Source: Dinoroseobacter sp049800775 (lineage in GTDB: Bacteria > Pseudomonadota > Alphaproteobacteria > Rhodobacterales > Rhodobacteraceae). Taken from it: a stretch of DNA of 64,000 nt. This document shows, one piece after another, positions 31,374 through 39,530 of this stretch (its first letter is position 1; every line of letters begins with the position of its first letter). Made by a program: the position numbers and the translations under genes. Below the pieces are notes generated by a model. That model did no database searches. It was not told the DNA's origin and saw only the letters and a program-made list of their open reading frames with translations. The stretch covers positions 62,001-126,000 of the forward strand of contig NZ_JBNAFR010000006.1 of assembly GCF_049800775.1 (NCBI RefSeq), read 5' to 3'.

Positions 31374-31808
31374 GTGCTGAACTTGCGCTGGACTGACGAC
31401 ACCCGCACGGCGGTTGTCTACGAGGAAGATGGTCGCTCGGTTGTGAACCAAGGGGCACTTCTTCGGAAGGCGCTGGCGGGCAAAATCAGCGTGGGCAAGC
31501 CCGCAAAGCCCCAGCCCGACCGGGCATCCATGACGCTTACCATGCCGCAACTGCTTATCGGCCTTAAGGATCGGGGCTGGATCACCGAGGCCGAGGGCGA
31601 TGCCTGGGCGGCTGCCACAGCCCTGCCTGCCTCGGCATTGGCCGTAGTGGCCACACTGCCTTCTGAGGCGCAATACGCGGCCCGTATGCGGCTTCTGCGC
31701 ATGAGCAAAGCCGAGCGCACCAGCGACCTTGTGCAGGACCTTGCTGCGGCGCAGGGCATCTCTGGCCCCGAACTAGACGCCTTCTTCGCGGAATTCGCGA
31801 CCGCCTAA
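31374..31808 (+). CDS. Tail-region protein, unknown
   Basis: A 144-residue protein with GTG start. The front is a beta hairpin (LNLRWTDDTRTAVVYEEDGRSVVNQG); the second half is helical (MPQLLIGLKDRGWITEAEGDAWAAATALPASA and RLLRMSKAERTSDLV). It may be a chaperone for the tailspike that follows. Confidence 0.5.
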   Translation: MLNLRWTDDTRTAVVYEEDGRSVVNQGALLRKALAGKISVGKPAKPQPDRASMTLTMPQLLIGLKDRGWITEAEGDAWAAATALPASALAVVATLPSEAQYAARMRLLRMSKAERTSDLVQDLAAAQGISGPELDAFFAEFATA

Positions 31809-31832
31809 CCACCCCCACTTTTCGAAGATGAG

Positions 31833-31846
31833 CCCCGCCAGCGGGG
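31833..31846 (+). repeat. Tight hairpin before the tailspike gene
   Basis: CCCCGC and GCGGGG with a CA between them lie 3 bases before the AGGAG ribosome site at 31850. Folding in the mRNA could limit access to the ribosome site and tune tailspike yield. Confidence 0.5.
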
Positions 31847-31861
31847 TCTAGGAGCGTGCCC

Positions 31862-33265
31862 ATGCCACAGATTGCACTTGGCGATACGTCTGAACAACTT
31901 GTCGCTGCTGTCAATGAAGCGCTCACGGATGCCGCCAATCTGGATGCCGTCAAATACCCGGCTTACGCGGACATTGCTGCCGTGGCCGCTGCAACGCTTG
32001 CAGACGGGGACCGGGCGCAGGTCGGGGATCTGGTGTTCGAGAAGAAATCTTCGGACACGACCACCCTCCCGAACCAGCCGGGGTTCGTGCCCGCTGCGCC
32101 CAAGAGCACCCCGCACATCTCGCATTTTGGCGGCGTTGGGGATGGCGTAACCGACAACACCGCTGTCATGGAGGCGATCAAGGCTTTCTGCACAGCCAGC
32201 GGCGAGAAGGTCGATTTCGGGTCTGGCGGCACGTACCTGATCGATCCGTTGCGACTGGACGGCTCGGAAAAGCTGTTGCTGACCGGGGATCGGAACAACC
32301 GGCCTATCATCAAGCTTGCGCCTTTCGTTGACGCCCATGTGCTGAATACCGAGACCGGCAGTACGGCGACCTTCGATCTGTACGGGATCTGCATAGATGG
32401 CAACCGGGGAACCCGCTCGGCAGGGCATGGCCTGCGCTCTGCTGGGTGCGCTCTTATTCGGCTTGATCAAGTGCGGATCCAGAATTGCCAGAGCTACGGG
32501 CTCGGCATTCAAAACGGCACAACGCAGCGCGTTGAGATCGGATATCTTGAGATCGACACGACCGGCAAGGACGCGATTGATATCAAAGACCGTGATAACG
32601 ACAACGGTATATTCGTCTTTGACCATATTCGCGTTCTCAACCACGCCCTTGACGATGCAGATGACGCGGCGCTTGACGCGCGCGGCCCTGTCTATGGGCG
32701 GCTCTTGACAGTGGAAATGTCGGGCGCGGCCTTGGGTATGCGGTATCGTGCGGACGGGAATGGGCGGGCGGGGTTCGGTTCTGTTCAAACTGTTGCGGTT
32801 ACAGGCCCAGGGCTCGGGGGGGGCACAACTGTCGCTTGTTCCTTTGAAACGTCAGACCCGCGCTCGTTCGTGGGCGAGGTCATCGCAGAAGACGTCAGCA
32901 CGGTTCTTATTCAGAACGGTGCCGGGGGGCGTGTCGGGCGGATCACTGGAACTGGTATTTATGGCGGTGACGGCGTTTCGCTGCGCGGCAGGGGCTTCTT
33001 GCTTGAGGGCGGGCACATCATCATGAACGCTGCGGCAAGCTTTGATGAAGTTCTGGAGATCACGGCCAGCGCACAGGACGCGACCGTGCGTGCCCTGACC
33101 ATTGATGACCCGACCGGCGGGGAAAACTTGATTACCGTTGAGGCAGGCGCGACCGGCTCGCTTATCAGGGAGTGCATCCTGATTTCTGCGGGGATCACAG
33201 GCGCCGGGATCACGGACGCCGGGACGGGAACGATCATCGACCAGAACCGCATTCGCACCTCATGA
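31862..33265 (+). CDS. Tailspike-like protein with pectate-lyase-type beta helix
   Basis: A 467-residue protein. The first 85 residues form the attachment head (PQIALGDTSEQLVAAVNEALTDAAN); HFGGVGDGVTDNTAVMEAIKAF is the classical start of a phage right-handed beta-helix domain (Pectate_lyase_3). The helix runs through LDQVRIQNCQSYGLGIQNGTTQ and later repeats. It would bind or cut a host surface polysaccharide. The start ATG 31862 suits the AGGAG site better than GTG 31856. Confidence 0.82.
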   Translation: MPQIALGDTSEQLVAAVNEALTDAANLDAVKYPAYADIAAVAAATLADGDRAQVGDLVFEKKSSDTTTLPNQPGFVPAAPKSTPHISHFGGVGDGVTDNTAVMEAIKAFCTASGEKVDFGSGGTYLIDPLRLDGSEKLLLTGDRNNRPIIKLAPFVDAHVLNTETGSTATFDLYGICIDGNRGTRSAGHGLRSAGCALIRLDQVRIQNCQSYGLGIQNGTTQRVEIGYLEIDTTGKDAIDIKDRDNDNGIFVFDHIRVLNHALDDADDAALDARGPVYGRLLTVEMSGAALGMRYRADGNGRAGFGSVQTVAVTGPGLGGGTTVACSFETSDPRSFVGEVIAEDVSTVLIQNGAGGRVGRITGTGIYGGDGVSLRGRGFLLEGGHIIMNAAASFDEVLEITASAQDATVRALTIDDPTGGENLITVEAGATGSLIRECILISAGITGAGITDAGTGTIIDQNRIRTS

Positions 33266-33266
33266 C

Positions 33267-33446
33267 ATGCCCGTCTCAACCCTCCTGCACAGCCTGATTT
33301 GGCGTGACGGGGTTACGGCCCCGATCTGCGCGCGGGCTTGGTTTTTCTGTGCTGTTTGTGACCGCTGGGCGCTGTTCGTCCGCGTGATGGACCGGATCTC
33401 GCCGGGGCATTGCCAGAGAATGTTTGAAGGAATGCCGGATGGATGA
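33267..33446 (+). CDS. Small Cys-rich protein before the lysis genes
   Basis: A 59-residue frame starting two bases after the tailspike stop (MPVSTLLHSLIWRDGVTAP onward) with five Cys and Trp-rich hydrophobic stretches (ARAWFFCAVCDRWALFVRVM). The end overlaps the next gene. It has the look of a small lysis-region membrane protein but is not certain to be made. Confidence 0.45.
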   Translation: MPVSTLLHSLIWRDGVTAPICARAWFFCAVCDRWALFVRVMDRISPGHCQRMFEGMPDG

Positions 33447-33642
33447 AGACTGGGCGCGAAGCATCGAAAACCGGCTGAACATAGTCGAAAGGCGCAACGC
33501 GGTGGAGGAAGTGCATCGCATCAACGTGGAGAGCCGCTTAGGGGCAATCGAAGACACGTTGAAATGGCTGGTGCGGCTGATCCTCGGAGCGTTCTTGATG
33601 GCCTTGGTGGCTTATGCGTTCAAGGGAGGTTTCGTTGGTTAA
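33439..33642 (+). CDS. XhlA-like holin-associated protein
   Basis: A 67-residue protein: a charged coiled-coil front (WARSIENRLNIVERRNAVEEVHRINVESRLGAIEDTL) followed by one membrane helix (LVRLILGAFLMALVAYAF). This is the plan of XhlA-type proteins, which work with holin and endolysin at the inner membrane. AAGGA precedes ATG 33439. Confidence 0.7.
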   Translation: MDEDWARSIENRLNIVERRNAVEEVHRINVESRLGAIEDTLKWLVRLILGAFLMALVAYAFKGGFVG

Positions 33643-34051
33643 GTTCAAGTATGTCGCGCTCGCGGTTCTCGTTGGAGTTGCGGCAGCGACGTTGCGACCT
33701 GTTGCGGGGGGCGTGGAGGGTCGTCTGTTCCCAGTTGTGAAGCGGGCGCAGATCACGTCCGTCGATGCATTGGGCGAAACCCGATCTGTGATTTACGGCA
33801 CGTCTTCTCGATTGCGCTCCTGTGCGTTCCGCCGCGTGGACTTCTTTCTCGGAACGCCGGAAGCGAACGCGCGCGTGGATCTGGACATGCGAGAGACGTC
33901 CAAAGTCCGGCCCGGCGGCGAGTTCGATTTCGGGCCGTGGCTCGTGCAGCTGACACCCGACCAATTCCCGCGCGCCTTCGCGGTGGTGAAGCACCGCTGC
34001 CACCCGTTCTGGCTGACGGAAAGCCTGTTTTATCTGGGGAGTGTGGAATGA
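33635..34051 (+). CDS. Membrane-anchored or exported protein of the lysis block
   Basis: A 138-residue protein most likely starting at TTG 33635 with GGAGG 6 bases upstream (VKFKYVALAVLVGVAAATL is a signal or anchor). The exported part has two Cys (RLRSCAFRRVDFFLG, VKHRCHPFWLT). The same type of gene appears beside endolysins in other roseobacter phages, by my impression; the role is unknown. Confidence 0.55.
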   Translation: MVKFKYVALAVLVGVAAATLRPVAGGVEGRLFPVVKRAQITSVDALGETRSVIYGTSSRLRSCAFRRVDFFLGTPEANARVDLDMRETSKVRPGGEFDFGPWLVQLTPDQFPRAFAVVKHRCHPFWLTESLFYLGSVE

Positions 34052-34626
34052 GCATCGATTTAAAGCTGGGGGACACGCCCGAGCTGATCAAGACGTGCCT
34101 GCGCGAAGAATGCTCGCTTGAGCAAGCCGCGTACATCCTCGGCACGATCTATTGGGAAACCAACAAGACGATGAAGCCCGTACGCGAGGCGTATTGGCTT
34201 TCCGAGGACTGGCGGCGAGACAACCTGCGCTACTACCCTTGGTATGGGCGCGGGCATATCCAGCTCACTTGGGAGACCAATTACAAGCGGATGGGCGAAC
34301 GCCTTGGCGTTGACCTGACAACCGATCCAGATGCGGCCATGGCCTCGGGTGTGTCAGTCTCGATTGCAGTGATCGGCTGTATGGAAGGCGCTTTCACCGG
34401 CAAGGCTATCCCGGATTACATCAACGACACCAAGACGGACTATCGCAACGCGCGGCGTGTCGTGAACGGCATGGACAAGGCAGACACCATTGCAGGGCTT
34501 GCCGAGGACTACGCAGCGGCCCTTTCCGCCAGCGGGTACGGCGTGAAGGTCGTGCAGCCTACCAACGTGCTCGCCACGCTGCTGGCGGCGCTGGCCAACC
34601 TGTTCAAGAAGTGGAGCAAGGCATGA
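34048..34626 (+). CDS. Endolysin, glycoside hydrolase 19-like
   Basis: A 192-residue lysozyme/chitinase-type endolysin that would cut cell-wall glycan. ILGTIYWETNKTMKPVREAYW contains the catalytic Glu, and WYGRGHIQLTWETNYKRMGERLGVDLTTDPD is the family's substrate-binding loop. The C terminus ends in a hydrophobic basic helix (LLAALANLFKKWSKA). It has no signal peptide, so it needs a holin. Confidence 0.88.
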   Translation: MSIDLKLGDTPELIKTCLREECSLEQAAYILGTIYWETNKTMKPVREAYWLSEDWRRDNLRYYPWYGRGHIQLTWETNYKRMGERLGVDLTTDPDAAMASGVSVSIAVIGCMEGAFTGKAIPDYINDTKTDYRNARRVVNGMDKADTIAGLAEDYAAALSASGYGVKVVQPTNVLATLLAALANLFKKWSKA

Positions 34627-34799
34627 ACTGGCGCGACCCCAAGGTCATGGGCGCAGCACGTCACTTGCTGACCAGCCTTGGCCCTCTGCTCGCTGTCTAT
34701 GGCGTCACGACCGACGCCTATTGGCAGATCATCGTGGGTGTGGGCATGGCCGTCTGGGGCTTTGTGGCGTCCCTCATGGCCCCTGAGAAGCGCAAGTGA
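34623..34799 (+). CDS. Holin candidate with two membrane helices
   Basis: A 58-residue protein with two hydrophobic segments (ARHLLTSLGPLLAVYGV and WQIIVGVGMAVWGFVASLM) and a basic end (APEKRK), coupled to the endolysin gene. This fits a class II holin. The XhlA-like protein may be its partner. Confidence 0.7.
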   Translation: MNWRDPKVMGAARHLLTSLGPLLAVYGVTTDAYWQIIVGVGMAVWGFVASLMAPEKRK

Positions 34800-35026
34800 C
34801 CCGCCTTTACCTCGCCGTAGGCGCGGTTGCAGTGCTTATAGCGTCCCATGCGGGCGCGTACTGGCTGGGGGCATCTAGCGCCCGTCAGGAAGCCGCAGAG
34901 CGCGCCGCAGAAGCATATGAAGCAACCATCAAGGAGATCGAAGATGCGGGCATTGATCCTAGCGACCTTGGCGGTCAGCTTGAGCGGCTGTGTGACCTCG
35001 CTCCGCAGCACCCCCGCTGTCTGTGA
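34796..35026 (+). CDS. Inner-membrane spanin (Rz-like)
   Basis: A 76-residue protein with GTG start. One N-terminal membrane helix (LYLAVGAVAVLIASHAGAYWL) is followed by a charged helical region (SARQEAAERAAEAYEATIKEIEDAG), the plan of Rz. It is shorter than lambda Rz. The Rz1 gene lies inside and beyond it in another frame. Confidence 0.75.
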   Translation: MTRLYLAVGAVAVLIASHAGAYWLGASSARQEAAERAAEAYEATIKEIEDAGIDPSDLGGQLERLCDLAPQHPRCL

Positions 35027-35141
35027 CGGCACCCGCAGCGAGCGTGTGGCGCACGCTGACGCTCTGTTGACCGATGGCGGGCCTCTGTCCGTCGCAACCG
35101 GTTCCGACCTTCTGAGCAAGCTCCACGCGGGCTGCACCTAA
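34944..35141 (+). CDS. Outer-membrane spanin lipoprotein (Rz1-like), nested start
   Basis: A 65-residue lipoprotein (MRALILATLAVSLSGC, lipobox LSGC) whose ATG has AAGGAG 7 bases upstream and lies inside the Rz frame. The mature part ends LLSKLHAGCT. Together with Rz it would fuse inner and outer membranes in the last step of lysis. Confidence 0.8.
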   Translation: MRALILATLAVSLSGCVTSLRSTPAVCDGTRSERVAHADALLTDGGPLSVATGSDLLSKLHAGCT

Positions 35142-35188
35142 CACCAGCAACCTAGCCTTCCCCATCCTCCCCAGCCGGGTTGCCGGTT

Positions 35189-35220
35189 GCCCTGTCCTCT
35201 CGCGGGGGCGGGGCCTTTTT
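35189..35220 (+). terminator. Rho-independent terminator after the lysis genes
   Basis: GCCCTGTCC pairs with GGGCGGGGC (nine pairs, two of them G-U) around an 8-base loop, followed by CTTTTT. It marks the end of the late operon before the second tail-fibre cassette. Confidence 0.7.
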
Positions 35221-35243
35221 ACATGCGCACAGGAGACCCCTTC

Positions 35244-35522
35244 ATGACGACGCAATCCCATCAAATGACAGGCTCTTGGCAGAATGTCGGAACCGGCACG
35301 CTCACCGTCACGCCGCAAGGCGATGGCGGGCGGGCGCAGATCCAAGCGACCGGGGCCACGACCGACACGCTCGAACGCAATTGGGGGCACCCCCTGATCC
35401 CCGGCGCGCGGCAGGTGTTCACCGCTGGCTCTGATGCGGTCTGGGTCAAGGGCCGAACTGGCGAAATCTGGACGATCAGCGGCGACAATGCCGCCACCGG
35501 CATCGACGTGAGCGGGCTGTGA
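35244..35522 (+). CDS. Small beta-domain protein, copy of the tailspike head
   Basis: A 92-residue protein that repeats the first 95 residues of the next gene: both have TQSxQMxGxWxxV, GRxQxQAxGAxxxTLxRNxG, the phrase TAGSxAVxxxG and end in GIDVxxL. It is probably a capping or attachment domain of the fibre. The ribosome site AGGAG precedes ATG 35244. Confidence 0.65.
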   Translation: MTTQSHQMTGSWQNVGTGTLTVTPQGDGGRAQIQATGATTDTLERNWGHPLIPGARQVFTAGSDAVWVKGRTGEIWTISGDNAATGIDVSGL

Positions 35523-35536
35523 GGGAGGACTGATCA

Positions 35537-37864
35537 ATGGATACGCAATCCCTCCAAATGGATGGCACGTGGATCAAGGTTGCGGACGGCGACGTCACGC
35601 TGACCACCGGCAGCCATTCCGGGCGCGTGCAGGTGCAGGCTGATGGGGCCAGCGCGGCAACTCTCGCGCGCAACTATGGCGAGCCGGTCTTTGCGGGCGC
35701 GCTCCACACGGTCACCGCAGGGTCTCTCGCTGTCTATGCGCGGGGCGTGGTTGATGACGTTTGGACCGTGACCGGCGCGGACGTTGTGCCCGGTATCGAC
35801 GTGCGCGATCTGGTTCCGACACCGCCGCCGACCCCCGGCGATGACCCCGTTGTGTCCACAATCTTCTCCGATGGCTGGCAGGCGACCTATCCGAGCCCGC
35901 CTGCGGACGTGACCGGCAACACGGTGACGGTGACGCGCTCGGGCTACGACGCTCTGGGCGTGGCCACGACCTTTAACGAGGATCTGGACATCACGGCCCG
36001 CGTGCGCCTGCCCGGCGTGGCAACGGAAACCGCGGACACGGTTGCTCTGAGCGATTACATCTATTCCGGCGAGGCAATCACCGATGTGACGAACAGCTCG
36101 ACCCGCGCCTATCCGTATGCGCAATTCGCTTGGCTGGTCCCGGACTGCCAAGAGGTCGGGGACAGCCAAAACAGTATCACGCTCAAGATTGCCGTTGCAC
36201 ATCGGCACGCTCGGGATGGCAAGCCCGTGGCGGGTGTCCGGTTCATCGTCACGGATCATCTGAGCGGCGAGGCGAGCGAGCTTGTCACGTCCTGCACTGG
36301 CGAGGCCTATACCGCATCTGGCTTTACTGCCTCCGTGTACGAGGGGACCGTGGACATCACGTCGCTTTCGACCGCAGGTGCACAGGGCAACCTGTTCACC
36401 ATTGACGCGGAATTCCTTCCGTGGGTCGGCGCGGCGCACAAGATCAGTGTGATCACCTCGGGCAAGACCTTTGACCAAAACACGGTCCTGACCTTCGGCA
36501 ACAATCGCAATAACTGGCGTCCGACGCTCTACGCCTATGTGGACCCGGCGGCGGGCGGCGGTGCGGCGGTTTCGACCGACCCGGCCGTCGCGGCGACCAC
36601 ACCCTTCACCACGACCGCACTCGCCTCTGCGGCCCTGCGCAACTGGCATGATGCGAACACCGGGCGAGGTGCGATCGACGGATCTGTCATGCGTCTTGTA
36701 GAGGCCACGCATACCCATTCGGTGATGCCCAATCGCGTCTGCGATGACTATTACATGATTATCGAAGGCGTTCCGGGCAGTACACCGGCCAATGTGATCT
36801 ATCAGGATGCGGGGTCGAATACCGATCAGAGCTTCCCGGAAAAAGTTCTGGTCCGAAACCTGACGATCAGGCGCACGACTGCCGCGGCCATTCGCATGAT
36901 CGATGCGGGCACCAGCACGCGGGACACCTACCTCGCGATGCAGAACGTTGAGATTGATGACGGCAGCTTCTCGCCCACGGATAACTTCTTCTGGCGCTAT
37001 GACGCCTCCTACTTTGAAGAATGCACGCAGGACAGCGCACAGGTAGCGGCGCAAAAGCTCATCGGTTGCAACGGCAGCTTCACCGGGCCGTCCACCGTGG
37101 CTTGCGTGGCGAGCCGGATCCCTAACGGGAACATCGAGCCGAACAACGCTTCGCGCGCGGACGGGCTTTTTGTGGGCTGGTCGCACATCACCGCAGCCCG
37201 GACGGACTTCTCCCAACCCCTGTTTATCAACCACACGACCACAGCGCTTGGCTTTGCCGTGGTCGGCAGCGTCATGGAAAGCTATGGCTCGGGCGGCTCT
37301 GGATCTGCGTTCCTGATCAACGGCGACGGCAACACAGACAGCAGCGAAAACATCACCCTGATCGGGAACACCTTCCTAGGCGGGCGGGCCAATATCAGCT
37401 ACACAGATGCAGGCGGATCGGTTGCATACCCCCACCTGACCGTTATGCGGTTCAACATCTTCTTTGAGCGGAACACAAAAGCCGGGGATTTCTTCGGATA
37501 TCAAAGTAGCGGCACCGATCCTGCGCGTGTGCTGAACTGGAATATCCGATACGAAGTCGGTGCCCAGAGCAACACGATCATTCAAGGCGAAAGCCGCGAC
37601 AACCCCCCGAACGTCGGCTTTTATCCCCTCTCTTGGCTGGGCGATGTGGGCTCCGAAGGCTCGATTTCGGGCAGTCAGGCAAACCCCCTCTCCGTCACCT
37701 TCACGGACGACCAGAGCGGCAGCGCTGGCTCCGGTGACGGGGACTATACACCTACCTCGGGCACCGATCTTGCCACGATCCCCAGCGGCCAAGCCCCGTA
37801 TCCCTTCGACTTGTCCGGCGCTGCGATCAGCTCCGGCGGCGTGTCGGGCGCGCTGCAGCTTTGA
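35537..37864 (+). CDS. Large tail fibre/spike protein
   Basis: A 775-residue protein: the small beta domain at the front (as in the preceding gene), a Pro-rich linker (PTPPPTPGDDP), Thr-rich beta domains, and from about residue 360 a parallel beta-helix section (VMRLVEATHTHSVMPNRVCDDYYMIIEG, then NLTIRRTTAAAIRMIDAG and MQNVEIDDGS). Likely the host-range protein. Stop and next start overlap (TTTGA, TTG). Confidence 0.75.
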   Translation: MDTQSLQMDGTWIKVADGDVTLTTGSHSGRVQVQADGASAATLARNYGEPVFAGALHTVTAGSLAVYARGVVDDVWTVTGADVVPGIDVRDLVPTPPPTPGDDPVVSTIFSDGWQATYPSPPADVTGNTVTVTRSGYDALGVATTFNEDLDITARVRLPGVATETADTVALSDYIYSGEAITDVTNSSTRAYPYAQFAWLVPDCQEVGDSQNSITLKIAVAHRHARDGKPVAGVRFIVTDHLSGEASELVTSCTGEAYTASGFTASVYEGTVDITSLSTAGAQGNLFTIDAEFLPWVGAAHKISVITSGKTFDQNTVLTFGNNRNNWRPTLYAYVDPAAGGGAAVSTDPAVAATTPFTTTALASAALRNWHDANTGRGAIDGSVMRLVEATHTHSVMPNRVCDDYYMIIEGVPGSTPANVIYQDAGSNTDQSFPEKVLVRNLTIRRTTAAAIRMIDAGTSTRDTYLAMQNVEIDDGSFSPTDNFFWRYDASYFEECTQDSAQVAAQKLIGCNGSFTGPSTVACVASRIPNGNIEPNNASRADGLFVGWSHITAARTDFSQPLFINHTTTALGFAVVGSVMESYGSGGSGSAFLINGDGNTDSSENITLIGNTFLGGRANISYTDAGGSVAYPHLTVMRFNIFFERNTKAGDFFGYQSSGTDPARVLNWNIRYEVGAQSNTIIQGESRDNPPNVGFYPLSWLGDVGSEGSISGSQANPLSVTFTDDQSGSAGSGDGDYTPTSGTDLATIPSGQAPYPFDLSGAAISSGGVSGALQL

Positions 37865-38754
37865 TTGTCGATACCCAGCTTGGGTTAGGCCGGGCGGTCA
37901 CCAAGCTCTCGAAAGAGGGCGGGGAGATATGGCTAGAGCCCGGCTCCTATCACCTTGAGCGGTGGAAGGTTGGCCCAGAGACGGGCCTGATCCACATCCG
38001 CGCCCTGCGCCCGGACGATCCGCCGACCTTCTCCCGGATCGAACTCAAGCGGTCCCGCAACATTCTGTTCGAGGGGATCCGGCTCAGGGGAGGCGAGGCT
38101 TCCCACGATTTCCGCGTGATTGACGGGTGCGAGGGGATCACGCTCCGGGGGGCGGACTGCCGGGGTACGGCGACGGGATGGGTCGGCCGCGACGACGACA
38201 CCCCCAACAGCTTTGCGCTTGTCAGCGACAGCTCGGGCATTGCCGTAGAGGATTGCCACATCCGTCGATACTGGCAGGGTGCGGCTTTTCTCAGATCCAG
38301 CCAATGCCGCTTTTCGGTCAATCGCGTGGAGTGGATGACGGCGGACGGCCTACGCATGAGCGATGTGCATGGCATGTTCATTTCGGACAACGAGTTCACG
38401 CGGTTCTTCGGGTCCGACCAGCGGGTCAATCACTCGGACATGATCCAGATTTGGGCAATGCCGAACCCGTCCAGCAATGTCTGGATTGTCGGGAACAATC
38501 TCGACAGCCAAGGCGAGGCGGCGACCCAGAGCATTCTCATTCTCAACGAGCAATTCGAGAAGACCGGCCTAAAGCACAACGGCATCTTCATAGCCGCGAA
38601 CCGCGTCAGGAACGGCCATGTGAACGGCATTGTGGTCGAACACGCGGACGGGCTGCATCTCATGGCCAACGTTTTGGAATGGGACCGCGAGGCGGTTATG
38701 CGCTACGACTCTGGACCGCAGAATTCGGAGCCTCGGGTGCGGGTGAAGGGTTAG
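37861..38754 (+). CDS. Beta-helix protein, second spike
   Basis: A 297-residue right-handed beta-helix protein starting at TTG inside the preceding stop. Repeats are visible: RIELKRSRNILFEGIRLRGGE, FRVIDGCEGITLRGADCRG, IAVEDCHIRRYWQ and MFISDNEFTRFFG, followed by HSDMIQIWAMPNPSSNVWIVGNN. It may be an enzyme (depolymerase) that docks on the large fibre. Confidence 0.75.
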   Translation: MIVDTQLGLGRAVTKLSKEGGEIWLEPGSYHLERWKVGPETGLIHIRALRPDDPPTFSRIELKRSRNILFEGIRLRGGEASHDFRVIDGCEGITLRGADCRGTATGWVGRDDDTPNSFALVSDSSGIAVEDCHIRRYWQGAAFLRSSQCRFSVNRVEWMTADGLRMSDVHGMFISDNEFTRFFGSDQRVNHSDMIQIWAMPNPSSNVWIVGNNLDSQGEAATQSILILNEQFEKTGLKHNGIFIAANRVRNGHVNGIVVEHADGLHLMANVLEWDREAVMRYDSGPQNSEPRVRVKG

Positions 38755-38761
38755 GCGGGGG

Positions 38762-38962
38762 TCATGATTTGCCCGCCAGTTCCTTCATGTCGCTATACGC
38801 GTTGCGCTGAAAGTCCTGCACCGTGCCGCGTCTGCGCGCCTCTTGATCGCGCATCATAAACAGGCATAGCCGCAGCGAACGCAAAACCGACAGGCCGGAC
38901 CCCCGGAAGATGTGGTACGACATTGCCGCGTGGTAGATGTAGAACATGATGCGGTCCATCAT
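38762..38962 (-). CDS. Small membrane-type protein at the right end
   Basis: A 66-residue protein (MMDRIMFYIYHAAMSYHIF onward) with GAGGAGAG before the start. It is second in a minus-strand pair at the prophage end. The hydrophobic front may touch the membrane; the end is basic then acidic. Probably expressed in the lysogen. Confidence 0.55.
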   Translation of the reverse strand: MMDRIMFYIYHAAMSYHIFRGSGLSVLRSLRLCLFMMRDQEARRRGTVQDFQRNAYSDMKELAGKS

Positions 38963-38971
38963 CTCTCTCCT

Positions 38972-39328
38972 CTATGTGTCTGCGTGGGCGGCGTAGCCCC
39001 ATTTCAGCGGCGGCTTTGCCCGCTTTTCGTGGGGCAGGCGGACGCTGGCTCCATGGGCGCGTAGGATCTGGGCCAAGACCTGAAGGTCAGCAGGGTTTTC
39101 AAGCGGGCTGACAGGTGTCAAAAACCGGCCTGAGTTCTGGCCGACGACGCAGACCTGTGAATGGTCGGCGTGGTCACAGGCTACAATCTGCCCAAAGCCA
39201 AAGTGGCCTTTTTCATCGAAATTGCGGCGGTTCTCGTGTCGTTGCCACGACTGCATGGCCTCGCGTATCGCTTCCGGCCATCGATCCGACTGATCATTGT
39301 ATAGCAGTGCGGTCGTGTTGTAGCCCAT
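38972..39328 (-). CDS. Right-end prophage protein, unknown
   Basis: A 118-residue soluble protein (GYNTTALLYNDQSDRWPEAIREAMQSW at the front, VACDHADHSQVCVVGQNSGRF in the middle). AAAGGAGAAG stands before the ATG. Being on the opposite strand beyond the tail genes, it is a candidate lysogenic-conversion gene, for example against other phages; there is no direct evidence. Confidence 0.6.
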   Translation of the reverse strand: MGYNTTALLYNDQSDRWPEAIREAMQSWQRHENRRNFDEKGHFGFGQIVACDHADHSQVCVVGQNSGRFLTPVSPLENPADLQVLAQILRAHGASVRLPHEKRAKPPLKWGYAAHADT

Positions 39329-39354
39329 TATCTTCTCCTTTTCTGATACATTCC

Positions 39355-39392
39355 GCCCATACCCACTTTCACCGCCTGTTCACGGTATGGGC
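39355..39392. promoter_or_regulatory. Inverted repeat upstream of the right-end genes
   Basis: GCCCATACC (39355-39363) and GGTATGGGC (39384-39392) are a perfect 9-bp inverted repeat with a 20-base spacer that itself contains TTCACCGCC and TTCACGG. It sits 27 bases upstream of the minus-strand ATG at 39328, where an operator for the small operon could lie. Confidence 0.5.
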
Positions 39393-39437
39393 GTGTGTTA
39401 GATTTCGCGTAAGTTATTGATTGGGCGAGATAGTCGC

Positions 39438-39496
39438 GGGATTCAAAATCCCCCGATGGCAACATCTTGTCGGTTCGAGTCCGACCTCGGGTACCA
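39438..39496 (+). other. attR: 3' part of a tRNA-Leu(CAA) gene
   Basis: GGGA-TTCAAAA-TCCC (anticodon CAA at 39444-39446), a GATG-GCAA-CATC variable arm, the T arm GTCGG-TTCGAGT-CCGAC, the acceptor 3' strand CTCGGGT, then A and CCA are all present. No D arm or 5' acceptor strand precedes them. C39437 cannot pair with C39453, so host identity probably starts at 39438. This is the remnant copy left by tRNA integration. Confidence 0.85.
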
Positions 39497-39530
39497 GCCG
39501 CAAATCCCAGTTTGATCCAAGTGACGCGCC

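Noticed and set aside
35534..37234. 566-codon minus-strand frame opposite the large fibre gene
   Set aside because: Shadow frame in high-GC DNA; the plus-strand frame has clear domains and coupled neighbours.
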